Source of the DNA: Propionibacteriales bacterium
Lineage (GTDB): Bacteria > Actinomycetota > Actinomycetes > Propionibacteriales > Nocardioidaceae
Direction of reading: 5' to 3'
NCBI GenBank assembly: GCA_026392465.1
Contig: JAPLCA010000006.1
Location: forward strand, 1 to 64,000
Length of the DNA: 64,000 bases
Below, in pieces: positions 36,398 to 44,084 of the stretch; position 1 is the stretch's first letter, and every line of letters starts with the position of its first letter. The position numbers and the translations under genes were made by a program. The notes beneath the pieces are model-generated. The model saw nothing but the letters and a program-made list of their open reading frames with translations. It ran no database searches and had not been told where the DNA came from.

Positions 36398-36787
36398 TCA
36401 GCTGGCCTGGGCCGGGCGGGCGGCGCGATCGATGCGCGCGGAGACGTACTTGAGCGAGACGCCGACCTCGCCGAAGCGGCTGTCGACGACCACGACGTCC
36501 TTGGTGCGCTTCTCGCCGGTCTCCTTGTCCGGCCAGCTCTCGGTGCGCTCGAGGCCGTGGACGAAGATCGGGTCGCCGGATCCGCAGCTGTCGTGCACGT
36601 GGGTGGCGGCCGAGCCGAAGATATTGAAGTTGTGGGCAGTGGGCCCGTCGTTGACCCACTCCCCCTCGTCGTTCTGCACGCGCCGGTTGACCAGGACCCG
36701 GCAGCTGACGAACGGCTTGTTCTCGCGGGTGTAGAGCAGCTCGGGAGCCTCGGCCAGGTTGCCGGCGAAGGTGACGGTGGTGGACAT
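36398..36787 (-). CDS. ssb: Single-stranded DNA-binding protein (element-encoded SSB)
   Basis: A 129-residue OB-fold protein: TTVTFAGNLAEAPELLYT at the N-terminus, VSCRVLVNRRVQN and the core FNIFGSAATHVHDSCGSGDP are SSB features. It lacks the acidic C-terminal tip (DDIPF-like) that recruits partners in chromosomal SSB, ending instead in RAARPAQAS. Many mobile-element SSBs are of this reduced type and protect the single-stranded transfer intermediate. It heads the operon with DUF4192 and the 57-residue gene and is preceded by motif copy 2. Confidence 0.88.
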   Translation of the reverse strand: MSTTVTFAGNLAEAPELLYTRENKPFVSCRVLVNRRVQNDEGEWVNDGPTAHNFNIFGSAATHVHDSCGSGDPIFVHGLERTESWPDKETGEKRTKDVVVVDSRFGEVGVSLKYVSARIDRAARPAQAS

Positions 36788-36795
36788 GAGTTCCT

Positions 36796-36869
36796 CCTAG
36801 GTGACTGCGAGACGTCGGAATCGGTCCCGCAGTCACCTAGGTCCCGTCGGGCTCCCGCAGCGATCACCT
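36796..36869 (-). promoter_or_regulatory. Regulatory region of ssb operon: inverted repeat plus bipartite motif, copy 2
   Basis: A perfect 14-bp inverted repeat, CCTAGGTGACTGCG (36,796-36,809) and its complement (36,828-36,841), lies just upstream of the ssb ribosome binding site. In ssb orientation AGGTGATCGC ends the far site (36,860-36,869) and AGGTGACTGC the near site (first base 36,838), 31 bp apart; the near site overlaps one arm of the inverted repeat. Confidence 0.65.
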
Positions 36870-36941
36870 GGGCCGAACTTGTTCGTTTCCGCTCGTGCTC
36901 GCGAAGGAGCTGCTCCTCAGGGCGCAGTGAGGGCGCAAAGA

Positions 36942-36980
36942 AGCGCCCCGACCGGCTCTCGGGTACCGGATCGGGGCGCT
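36942..36980 (-). terminator. Hairpin terminator
   Basis: AGCGCCCCGA (36,942-36,951) pairs with TCGGGGCGCT (36,971-36,980), with a GC-rich loop. It lies 55 bp downstream of the stop of the gene at 37,035-37,490 and would separate it from the ssb operon. Confidence 0.65.
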
Positions 36981-37034
36981 GAGAAGGACGCGAGAGGCAG
37001 GGATCGACACAACTGTGCCGGCCACCAGCTGGGC

Positions 37035-37490
37035 CTACCGTGCCGGCCGCCGCCGCGGCGGTCGGTTGCTGAGCTTCTGCGGTGGCGGAGGCAGGTCGTG
37101 GCCGAGCCGCCGGCGGGATTCCTCGCCCGCGGCGATCACCGCTTCCTGGGCGAACGCGGAGCGGGCGAGCATCCGGCCGAGCTCCTGGCGGTCGGCCACG
37201 AGCGCGTCTTCGACGGCCTCGATGGTGGAGGCCGGCAGGTCGTGCTTCTTGTTGAAGCTCTTGCGGGTCACGCTGACCAGGGCGGGATGCTTCTCGCTGG
37301 CGGCCGCGAGCTCGGCGCGCTGCTGGGGCGAGCGCCGGGCGTGCAGCTCGAGCGCCTGGGCGAGCCAGCCGACGAACGATCCGGGCGAGTCGGGGTCGGT
37401 GTCCAGGTCGGCGACGTAGGCCGATCGGGCGAGGTCCCACACGCCGGGCTTCCAGTAGATGCCGACCGGGGTCGTGGTCTGGCTCCTCAT
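37035..37490 (-). CDS. Conserved element protein, unknown function
   Basis: A 151-residue protein: MRSQTTTPVGIYWKPGVWDLAR, then DSPGSFVGWLAQALELHARR, LVSVTRKSFNKKHDLP and a proline/arginine-rich tail. The short N-terminal strand and two helices resemble ribbon-helix-helix-like partition or relaxosome accessory proteins, but I cannot assign a family. The ATG at 37,490 is preferred over 37,526. It is divergent from the parB-like gene with about 300 bp between them, which fits a partition-linked function. Confidence 0.55.
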   Translation of the reverse strand: MRSQTTTPVGIYWKPGVWDLARSAYVADLDTDPDSPGSFVGWLAQALELHARRSPQQRAELAAASEKHPALVSVTRKSFNKKHDLPASTIEAVEDALVADRQELGRMLARSAFAQEAVIAAGEESRRRLGHDLPPPPQKLSNRPPRRRPAR

Positions 37491-37796
37491 GCCGCCACTC
37501 CCCTGGCCCAGCGCCAGCTGCAGCACCTGGCGCTAACACCAACGCCGCTGCATTCCCGGGCGGGGCCGTGTGCAGCCGTTCCCACTCTCGCTCGATTCCT
37601 TCCGTCCAGACAGCTACGAGGGTGCAGCTGCGCCGCGTCGCCGCAGCGGAGTCCGCCTCCGTAGGAGCGGGGTGTTCCCCACCCTCCGGACGTGCCCACC
37701 TTTCCACAGGTTCGCGCTGTGAGCCGGTAGGCGTCGGCCCCGTTGGGAGACTTGGTCCTGTCAGTTCTTTCTATTCTACTCACGGAGGACAGCCGC
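37491..37796. promoter_or_regulatory. Divergent regulatory region before the ParB-like gene
   Basis: There is no gene in these 306 bp. A run CAGTTCTTTCTATTCTACTC (37,761-37,780) containing a TATTCT hexamer (37,772-37,777) lies just before the ribosome binding site GGAGG of the parB-like gene. A related sequence in the opposite orientation precedes the DUF932 gene (39,445-39,473). TTTCCACAGG at about 37,702 resembles half of a DnaA box. Confidence 0.45.
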
Positions 37797-39392
37797 ATGA
37801 CCGACACCATCCAGACCGACGCCGTCACCACCACTGAGGGCACCGACGCCGCCCCGGCTGAGGAGTTCCTGCACCTGGACCCCGCCGACATCATCATCGG
37901 CACCAACGTCCGCACCGACCTGCGACCCGACCACAAGGAGTTCCGCAAGTCGATCAAGGAGCGCGGCGTCATCGAGGCCGTCACGGTCTACCGCAACGAT
38001 AACGGCCAGTACGTCCTGCTGCGCGGCCAGCGCCGCACCGTGACCGCCGCCGACGTCGGCACCCCGACCGGCCTCATCCCGGCGCGGGTCGTCCCCCAGC
38101 CCGCCGAGACCGACCGGATCGGTGACCAGATGGTCGAGAACATCCACCGAGCCGGGATGCGCGAGACCGAGATCGTCGCGGGCGTGGAGCAGCTGGCCCT
38201 GCTCGGCGTGAGCGCAGCGCAGATCGCCAAGCGCACCAGCATCGACCGCCCGACCGTGAACGCCGCCCTGGCGGTCACCAAGGCCGACCAGACCCGCAAC
38301 CGGCTCGACTCCGGCGATCTGACCTTGGAGGAGGCCGCGATCTTCGCCGAGTTCGAGCACGACCCCGAGGCCGTGGAGCGCCTGGAGTACGCCAAGCGCT
38401 TCCGCCGCTCCCTGACGCACGAGGCACAACAGCTGCGTGACGAGGTCGCCGAGCGCGAGGCCGACGCCGCCGAGGTCGAGCGGCTGCGCGGCGAGGGCCT
38501 GCCGGTACTGACCGCCGAAGAGGTCGCGGCGGCTGACGAGGTGCTGCGCATCGAGCGTCTGCTCAACGCCGAGGGCGAGCCGGTGCCGGAGGAGGAGTGG
38601 CCCAGCGTCCCGGGCGCTCGCGTCCACGTCGTCAAGGAGTGGGTCTACCCCGAGGACGAGTACGACGAGAGCGAGGACGACACCGACGACGAGGCCGACG
38701 ACGAGGCCGACGACTACGAGCCCGCCGAGCCCTACCAGCAGTACGTGCCGGTGTGGGTCGTTACCGACCTCGACGCCTCCGGCCTGCGGCGTCGTGGCGG
38801 CGTCAGTGGCGGCGCGAGCAGCGGCAGCACCGCCGACGAGGACGCGGGCGAGAGCGAGGAGGAGGCCGAGGCCCGCCGCGAGGAGCGCCGCCGTGTGATC
38901 GCCTACAACAAGGCGTGGGCCAGTGCGGAGACGGTGCGCCGCGAGTGGCTGGCCGGGTTCGTCGCTCGCAAGACGGCCCCGGAAGGAGCCGAAGCCCTGA
39001 TCTGCGAGGCGGTCGTCACCGGCCACCACTCGCTGAGCAAGGCCATGGACCACCGGCACCCGATGCTGTTCACGCTGCTCGGCATCCCGGCCCCGACCGG
39101 CTACTACGGCGCAGGCCAGGACGAGTGCCGCAAGATCACCACCAAGGCGACCACTCCGAAGGCCGCGACCATGACCACGCTCGCCGCCGTCGTCGCCGCA
39201 TGGGAGGCGACCACCGGCAAGCACTCCTGGCGCAACCCGAGCGCGTGGGACGCCCGCGTGCTCGGCGCGCTCGTGGAGTGGGGTTACCAGCCCAGCGAGG
39301 TCGAGTGCATCCTGCTCGGCGAGGAGCCCGAGCCGGACGCCGACACGGAGGGCGAGGCCAACGCCGACGAGGCCAGCGACAGCGCCGCCTGA
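37797..39392 (+). CDS. ParB/RepB/Spo0J-family protein with long acidic C-terminal region
   Basis: A 531-residue protein. The ParB N-terminal nuclease-like domain (about 22-115: LHLDPADIIIGTNVRTDL, LLRGQRRTVTAADV, DQMVENIHRAGMRETEIVAGV) is followed by the HTH region (VSAAQIAKRTSIDRPTVNAAL). The rest is unusual: an acidic block (about 275-310), then GSTADEDAGESEEEAEARR, and a 150-residue C-terminal domain. This form is typical of ParB-like proteins on actinobacterial plasmids and integrative elements; no ParA partner is adjacent. Confidence 0.85.
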   Translation: MTDTIQTDAVTTTEGTDAAPAEEFLHLDPADIIIGTNVRTDLRPDHKEFRKSIKERGVIEAVTVYRNDNGQYVLLRGQRRTVTAADVGTPTGLIPARVVPQPAETDRIGDQMVENIHRAGMRETEIVAGVEQLALLGVSAAQIAKRTSIDRPTVNAALAVTKADQTRNRLDSGDLTLEEAAIFAEFEHDPEAVERLEYAKRFRRSLTHEAQQLRDEVAEREADAAEVERLRGEGLPVLTAEEVAAADEVLRIERLLNAEGEPVPEEEWPSVPGARVHVVKEWVYPEDEYDESEDDTDDEADDEADDYEPAEPYQQYVPVWVVTDLDASGLRRRGGVSGGASSGSTADEDAGESEEEAEARREERRRVIAYNKAWASAETVRREWLAGFVARKTAPEGAEALICEAVVTGHHSLSKAMDHRHPMLFTLLGIPAPTGYYGAGQDECRKITTKATTPKAATMTTLAAVVAAWEATTGKHSWRNPSAWDARVLGALVEWGYQPSEVECILLGEEPEPDADTEGEANADEASDSAA

Positions 39393-39418
39393 CGCGTCGC
39401 CCCTCCCCCACCCGAGGC

Positions 39419-39440
39419 CGGTTCTCCCTGTGGAGAACCG
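39419..39440 (+). terminator. Hairpin after the ParB-like gene
   Basis: CGGTTCTCC (39,419-39,427) pairs with GGAGAACCG (39,432-39,440) around CTGT; it lies 27 bp after the stop codon. Confidence 0.6.
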
Positions 39441-39444
39441 CCCT

Positions 39445-39475
39445 CAGTGGAATAGAAACCATAGAATGAACTCAG
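39445..39475 (+). promoter_or_regulatory. Upstream element of DUF932 gene
   Basis: CAGTGGAATAGAAACC and ATAGAATGAAC flank the probable -10 TAGAAT (39,462-39,467). Read in reverse, TTTCTATTCCACTG matches TTTCTATTCTACTC in front of the parB-like gene. Confidence 0.4.
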
Positions 39476-39507
39476 TTCGTTTGATCCGCTACCCGGGAGG
39501 ACCCCGC

Positions 39508-40512
39508 ATGTCACACGAGATCGAGACCCACGGCACGCACGCTGCCGCCGTCTTCGCCCGCAAGGACGCCTGGCACCGGCTGGGCACAACCGTCCGCGAC
39601 CGCGCATTCTCCGCCGAGGAGGCCATGACGCTCGGCCACCTGGGCGGCTGGGAGGTGCGCAAGTTGCCGCTCACCACCGCCGAGGTCAGCGAGGGCGGCG
39701 TCACGCCGATCGAGGTCCCCGGGTTCGCCACGGTGCGCACTACCCCGTTCACCGGCCAGCCCGAGGCGCTCGGCGTCGTTGGCGGCGGCTACACCCCACT
39801 GCAGAACGAGGACCACGCCGAGTTCCTGAACCTGCTGGCCGACGAGTCCGGCGCGATCTTCGACACAGCCGGGTCGCTACGCGGCGGGCGGCAGGTGTTC
39901 ATCACCATGCAGCTGCCGAACTCACTCACGGTCGGCGGCACCGACCGCGTCGACCTCAACATCGCCGCGCTCAACAGCCACGACGGCACCAGCGCGTTCC
40001 GCATCCTCGTCACCCCGGTCCGCGTCGTCTGCGCGAACACCCAGAGCGCGGCCCTGAGCAACCACGAGTCGTCGTTCTCGATCCGCCACACGCGCAACGC
40101 CAAGGCCGCCGTCCAGGCCGCCCGCGACGCGCTCGGGCTGACCGTCACCTACGTCGACGCGTTCCAGGTCGAGGCCGAGCGGCTGATCCAGCAGACCATG
40201 ACCGACGCCACGTTCGACGCCCTGATCGACGCCACGTTCGGCAAGGCCGAGGGCAACGCCACCAACCGGGTCCGCGAGACCGAGCGCCGCCGCCGCTCCC
40301 GGCTGCACTGGCTGTTCGCCGACGCCGACACCCAGGCCGGCATCCGCGACACCGCGTGGGCCGGCTACCAGGCCTTCGCGGAGTACGTCGACCACTACGC
40401 CCCCGTCCGAGCTAAGGGCGACGAGGCCACCGCCCGCGCCACGCGAGTGCTCACCAGCGACGACCCCGACCGGATCAAGCGCCGCGCCTGGACCGCGCTC
40501 GCCCCGGCCTGA
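39508..40512 (+). CDS. DUF932 domain protein
   Basis: A 334-residue protein of the DUF932 (phage/plasmid-like) family. Typical segments are DAWHRLGTTVRDRAFSAEEAM at the N-terminus, VVGGGYTPLQNEDHAEFLNLL (about 91-111) and TPVRVVCANTQSAALSNHES (about 170-189). Such proteins are widespread on conjugative elements; their role may be linked to single-stranded DNA handling. The ATG at 39,508 follows GGGAGG. It heads a five-gene run of small genes to 41,939. Confidence 0.85.
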   Translation: MSHEIETHGTHAAAVFARKDAWHRLGTTVRDRAFSAEEAMTLGHLGGWEVRKLPLTTAEVSEGGVTPIEVPGFATVRTTPFTGQPEALGVVGGGYTPLQNEDHAEFLNLLADESGAIFDTAGSLRGGRQVFITMQLPNSLTVGGTDRVDLNIAALNSHDGTSAFRILVTPVRVVCANTQSAALSNHESSFSIRHTRNAKAAVQAARDALGLTVTYVDAFQVEAERLIQQTMTDATFDALIDATFGKAEGNATNRVRETERRRRSRLHWLFADADTQAGIRDTAWAGYQAFAEYVDHYAPVRAKGDEATARATRVLTSDDPDRIKRRAWTALAPA

Positions 40513-40589
40513 CCATCCGCGCCAGTTCTTCCGGTGGCGGGCTGAGACCCCGAGTCCGGCCCGCCACCGGCCCAACCGAAGGAGGAGCC

Positions 40590-41045
40590 ATGACCGAAAC
40601 CACCGCCCTCGATACCGAGCAAGTCCGCGCATGGGAACTCCGGCCCACCGACACCCTGGTCGACCCCACAACCGGCGTCGCGTTCCCCATCACCACCGTC
40701 TCCGTGGATGAGCCCGGCCGCGCGGGACGCAGGGTCCACATCACCGCCCTGGTCCTCGGCGCCCGCATCCTGCCGCTCAACCAGTTCGTCACCATCGCGA
40801 AGCGGGACAACACCCCGACTTCCCCTGCCGCCGACGTCGAGGCCAGCGCCGCCAAGGACCGGCACACCCTCAGCGAGACGGCCTGCGACCTGATCGTCAT
40901 CGAGCACCGGCTGCGCGACGTGCGCCGCTGGACCCCCGAGACCGCCAGCGCCCACCTGGACGCGGCCCTGTCCAGCGTCGCCACGGCGCTGGACGCCCTG
41001 CACGCCGAGTACGCCCACCGCACCACCACCGAACAGGAGCAGTGA
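40590..41045 (+). CDS. Hypothetical element protein
   Basis: A 151-residue soluble protein. An N-terminal beta-rich half (WELRPTDTLVDPTTGVAFPI, RRVHITALVLGARILPL) is followed by a helical half (RHTLSETACDLIVIEHRLRDV). No recognised family. The ATG follows AAGGAGGAGCC. Its stop overlaps the next start, so the small genes at 40,590-41,939 are likely cotranscribed and coupled. Confidence 0.6.
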   Translation: MTETTALDTEQVRAWELRPTDTLVDPTTGVAFPITTVSVDEPGRAGRRVHITALVLGARILPLNQFVTIAKRDNTPTSPAADVEASAAKDRHTLSETACDLIVIEHRLRDVRRWTPETASAHLDAALSSVATALDALHAEYAHRTTTEQEQ

Positions 41046-41350
41046 TGTCCAAGCAGACCCAGCCGGAGCCGACCGGCACCGTGATCAGCGAGCGCGACCA
41101 GCGCCGCATCCTCGCCGCCATGACGCGGATGCCGTACGCGGCCAGCAGCCGCGTCCCGAAGCCGTGGACGGCGCTGCGCGAGACCGTCACCGCCGATGCC
41201 GTCTTGGCGTTCCTCGACGGCCTCGCCGAGGTCCTGACCGAGGTCGCCGCAGAGAGCGACACGCACCGCCGCCGCCTGTTCTCCCTCGAGGCCGACATCG
41301 AGGCGTTCCGCCGCCTCATCGGCACCGCGCCCGCCGAGGTGACCCCGTGA
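41045..41350 (+). CDS. Hypothetical element protein
   Basis: A 101-residue, mostly helical protein (MSKQTQPEPTGTVISERDQRRILAAM ...) with FLDGLAEVLTEVAAESDTHRRR forming a probable coiled coil. The start ATG at 41,045 overlaps the previous stop; a GTG at 41,042 is an alternative. No family recognised. Confidence 0.55.
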   Translation: MSKQTQPEPTGTVISERDQRRILAAMTRMPYAASSRVPKPWTALRETVTADAVLAFLDGLAEVLTEVAAESDTHRRRLFSLEADIEAFRRLIGTAPAEVTP

Positions 41351-41592
41351 GCGCGCACATCGAGTGGCTGGCCGCCCGCGAGACCAGCGTCCAGGTGTTC
41401 ACACCCGGCGACGACTGGATCGGCGCCGGGGAGCACCGCCAGCCCGTCCTGACCCTCGCCGGTGACGAAGTGGTCGCGATCCAGGGCACGCCCGCCGAGT
41501 TGCGCGCACTGGCCGCCCGGATCACCGCCGTGGCCACCGCCGCGTCCGGTCGGCTCGACCTGGCCGCCGCACGAGAGGACCAGCCCGCATGA
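41347..41592 (+). CDS. Small hypothetical element protein
   Basis: An 81-residue protein from a GTG at 41,347 that overlaps the preceding stop by 4 nt. It reads SAHIEWLAARETSVQVFTPGDDWIGA with a beta-rich start and an Ala-rich helix (LRALAARITAVATAAS). Its stop overlaps the next ATG. Function unknown. Confidence 0.55.
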   Translation: MSAHIEWLAARETSVQVFTPGDDWIGAGEHRQPVLTLAGDEVVAIQGTPAELRALAARITAVATAASGRLDLAAAREDQPA

Positions 41593-41939
41593 GCGACGAC
41601 GCCAGCCTCCGCGCCCTGGAGGAGCGCGCGACCCCCGGCCCCTGGACTCCGGACGGCGACAAGATCCGTGCCACCGCCGCCGACGCCCTGATCCCGGACA
41701 ACATCCTCGCGGCCTACTACACCGGCCACCGTCACCGGCTCGGCCTCGAGACCACCGGCCACGCCGCCGACGTGGAGTTCATGGCCGCTGCCCGCACCGC
41801 GCTGCCTGACCGGCTCGACCGGCTCGACCGCATTCGCGCTCTTCACGCCAAGTGGGGCGAGCAGTCGCCCGAGGACGCGGACGGCTACCTCGACCTGTGG
41901 GAGACGCTCGGTCGGCTCCTAGACGGCGAGCCCGGCTGA
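41589..41939 (+). CDS. Hypothetical protein with Ea22-like N-terminus
   Basis: A 116-residue protein whose start, MSDDASLRALEERATPGPWTPD, resembles the LEERATPGPW motif of phage Ea22-like proteins. A central AADVEFMAAARTALPDRLDRL and a C-terminal helix (LDLWETLGRLLDG) follow. Last of the small genes starting at 40,590, and followed by a bidirectional hairpin. Confidence 0.6.
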   Translation: MSDDASLRALEERATPGPWTPDGDKIRATAADALIPDNILAAYYTGHRHRLGLETTGHAADVEFMAAARTALPDRLDRLDRIRALHAKWGEQSPEDADGYLDLWETLGRLLDGEPG

Positions 41940-41952
41940 CCAACAACCGCAA

Positions 41953-41982
41953 GGCCGCCCGTGCCATCGGTGCGGGGCGGCC
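41953..41982. terminator. Bidirectional hairpin between convergent genes
   Basis: GGCCGCCC (41,953-41,960) pairs with GGGCGGCC (41,975-41,982). It lies between the ends of the plus-strand run (41,939) and the minus-strand HNH gene (41,999). Confidence 0.65.
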
Positions 41983-41998
41983 CTCTGCGTCCGGCTGG

Positions 41999-42526
41999 TC
42001 ACCACAGGGTCAGTTGCTCGCCCAGCAGCTCCTGGAGCCGCGTGAGGTCGTCGGCTACGAGCTGCGGGTCCTCACGCGCCAGGTCACGCAGTTCCCGAGC
42101 CCGCCGACGCGGCCCGCGCGGGTCGGCCAGCGGGCTGTACGGCAGTCGCCGTTGGACGGCCCACTCCTGCCGGTTCTTGCGCGCCGTCGAGACCACGACG
42201 TGTTCCGGCGCGATCCGCTGGCACAGCGGGTTGTGACAGCGGTGCCCGAGCAGCCGCGCCTCCGCGAGCGCGTCCACACCGTGCATCACCGCGTACGCGA
42301 ACCGGTGGGCGATGATCACCCGACCCGGCGCGTACCAGAACCGGCCATGGCCACCGCCGTCGGTGCGCTCCCGCTCGGACCGACCCGAGACCGCCCCGGT
42401 CCACCACAGGCACTCACTGCCCGGCACCGTGGCCACCTTCGCCCGGTAGCGCGTGAGCACCGCCGGGTCTGTGAGCGCCGCCGCGACCGCCGCGAGGCCG
42501 GCGTCATCGAGCCGCCGAGCCGGCAC
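41999..42526 (-). CDS. HNH-type endonuclease-like protein
   Basis: A 175-residue protein. The core GHRCHNPLCQRIAPEHVVV fits an HNH/treble-clef nuclease (His and two cysteines followed by a P-x-H), and the preceding GRVIIAHRFAYAVMHG is the usual lead-in to such domains. The start GTG at 42,526 lies inside the upstream gene, with a GGGGGAGC just before it. Phages and mobile elements commonly carry such free-standing nucleases. Confidence 0.7.
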   Translation of the reverse strand: MPARRLDDAGLAAVAAALTDPAVLTRYRAKVATVPGSECLWWTGAVSGRSERERTDGGGHGRFWYAPGRVIIAHRFAYAVMHGVDALAEARLLGHRCHNPLCQRIAPEHVVVSTARKNRQEWAVQRRLPYSPLADPRGPRRRARELRDLAREDPQLVADDLTRLQELLGEQLTLW

Positions 42527-42893
42527 CCGCTCCCCCGCTCTCGGCCGCCGCGTCGGGCTCCCCCTCGGCGGCCGGGCCGCCCTCGGTCTCCGCGCTGCCG
42601 GCCGGTGCGGCCAGCCGCCGCAGCCGCGTCGCCTCCCGCACGGTGATCGTCTCGCCGCACCACTCGACCGCCTCGCCCAGGGACAGCCCCTCGACCTCGG
42701 TCAACTCCCGCAGCGCATCCCCAGCGCGCTTCTCGGTCTCGGCCACCGCCGCGTCCCGCTGGCCGATCGCCACCATGACCTGTTCGGCCAGGTCGACCAC
42801 CCGGCGCTCGCGCTCCTCACGCTCGCGCCGCCTCTTGTCGGCCATCTCCCGCGCCGTACGCCGCGCCTGCTGCTTGATCGTCTGCTGACTCAT
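42504..42893 (-). CDS. Coiled-coil hypothetical protein
   Basis: A 129-residue protein with a long charged helix (about 8-60, AREMADKRRREREERERRV) and a C-terminal Gly/Ala/Glu-rich tail. LSLGEAVEWCGETITVREATRL in the middle may be a small HTH. Overlaps the HNH gene by 23 nt. It is preceded by motif copy 3. Function unknown. Confidence 0.6.
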   Translation of the reverse strand: MSQQTIKQQARRTAREMADKRRREREERERRVVDLAEQVMVAIGQRDAAVAETEKRAGDALRELTEVEGLSLGEAVEWCGETITVREATRLRRLAAPAGSAETEGGPAAEGEPDAAAESGGAGAGSAAR

Positions 42894-42928
42894 CGGTCCT
42901 CACTCCGTGTCGACATGGACTCTGACAG

Positions 42929-42965
42929 TCACCTACGACAAATCCCGGTCCCCGTGCGATCACCT
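42929..42965 (-). promoter_or_regulatory. Bipartite element motif, copy 3
   Basis: In gene orientation AGGTGATCGC (far) and AGGTGACTGT (near, preceded by GT), 31 bp apart; the near site starts 41 bp before the gene at 42,893. Confidence 0.65.
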
Positions 42966-43015
42966 CCGGCCAAGAAGCCTTCCGAACCCACCAACCTCGA
43001 CCCCAGCCAGCCCGT

Positions 43016-43408
43016 TCAACTCCCGATGCTCAGGTCCGCCACGTCGACTTTGCAGGTCACGGTGGCGGTGACCTGGGCGGTGGTTCCCAGCGGGGCGTTG
43101 AAGGCCGCAGCGTTGATCGTGATGTTGGTGGTCGTGCATTGCAGGCCCTGGTCGTTCAAGCTGCTGGTGGCCGCGGACTTGCCGGAGGTGATGGCTTCGC
43201 TCTGAGTGCGCTCGATGGAGGCCGCTCGAGCTGCCTCGTAGGCGGCTGCGTCCACGGACTGCTTGGCGATCTCCACGCGGCCGCCGAGGATGATCATCGC
43301 CACGAACAGGCCGAAGGCCGGGACGCCGATCGCGGCCTCGATGGCCACCGACCCGCGCTCGTCCCGGCGCCGGCTGCGTGTGCTGGTCCGCCTCGTCTGC
43401 CTGGTCAT
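43016..43408 (-). CDS. TadE-family pilus assembly protein
   Basis: A 130-residue protein with a basic start, the pilin-like RGSVAIEAAIGVPAFGLFVAM hydrophobic helix (about 18-42) and a beta-rich exported remainder with a cysteine pair (LQCTTTN, VTCKVD). The E in SVAIEA at the helix start is the position that matters for pilin-type processing. It is the last gene of the Tad operon and overlaps the previous one by 4 nt. Confidence 0.72.
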   Translation of the reverse strand: MTRQTRRTSTRSRRRDERGSVAIEAAIGVPAFGLFVAMIILGGRVEIAKQSVDAAAYEAARAASIERTQSEAITSGKSAATSSLNDQGLQCTTTNITINAAAFNAPLGTTAQVTATVTCKVDVADLSIGS

Positions 43409-43800
43409 TCGATGAGCCTCTCGACCGGGACGCTGGCGCTCTGGGTGACGGTCACGTGCCAGCCGGGGATAACGCTCATGGACTTGCCCGTGACGGTGAT
43501 CGTGGCGGTGGTCGTGGTCCGTGATCCGGAGACGCTGGTGGAGGTCATCACGTCGGAGCCTCCGGCGTCGTGGAGGAAGGTGTTCGCCGTGGCCACACCG
43601 GCGTCGCGGGTGCCGGTCTCGCTGCCTGCCTCACGGGCGCCCTCCTGCGCGGCCGCGAGCGCTACCTGCTTCGCGTGGTAGTACAGGGCGCCTTGGAGGC
43701 CGAGGAACATCAGCAGGAACAGCGCGGGCATCAGGAAGACCATCTGGATGGTCACTGAGCCGCGCTCGTCCCGGCTGCGGCGGTGGAGGCTGGCGAACAT
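43405..43800 (-). CDS. TadE/TadF-like minor pilin
   Basis: A 131-residue protein with DERGSVTIQMVFLMPALFLLMF (pilin-like helix about 12-33). The usual Glu of TadE proteins is Gln here (SVTIQM). The remainder (about 40-131) is Thr/Ser-rich. It probably forms the Tad pilus minor subunits with its neighbour at 43,016. Confidence 0.7.
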   Translation of the reverse strand: MFASLHRRSRDERGSVTIQMVFLMPALFLLMFLGLQGALYYHAKQVALAAAQEGAREAGSETGTRDAGVATANTFLHDAGGSDVMTSTSVSGSRTTTTATITVTGKSMSVIPGWHVTVTQSASVPVERLIE

Positions 43801-43806
43801 GGCGGC

Positions 43807-44010
43807 CTACTTGATCTTGGCGGACTCGCTGGTCACGAAGAACTTGATGGCCGCGACGACGATGCCGACGATGACGATCACTGCGCCGGCCCACAGGACC
43901 TGCTCGATCGTGACGGAGCCGCGCTCGTCGCGCTGCCTGGTGACGCGGTCCTCGAGGGAGGCGAGCGTGGTCAGCGCCGCTATCTGGAGGGCGATGAAGA
44001 GCTTCAACAT
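43807..44010 (-). CDS. Flp pilin-like small protein
   Basis: A 67-residue protein with RGSVTIEQVLWAGAVIVIVG preceding a single hydrophobic helix and a lysine-rich C-terminus. Its size and position between tadC and the TadE-like genes fit the major Flp-type pilin. No prepilin peptidase (TadV) is encoded in the window, so processing would depend on a host enzyme. Confidence 0.65.
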   Translation of the reverse strand: MLKLFIALQIAALTTLASLEDRVTRQRDERGSVTIEQVLWAGAVIVIVGIVVAAIKFFVTSESAKIK

Positions 44011-44084
44011 CGGGGTTCTTCCTTCCTGGTTGTTCGGTTTGCGGTCTGGGTGGACCCGGGTTCTTGGGGTCGGTGTTAGGTCGG

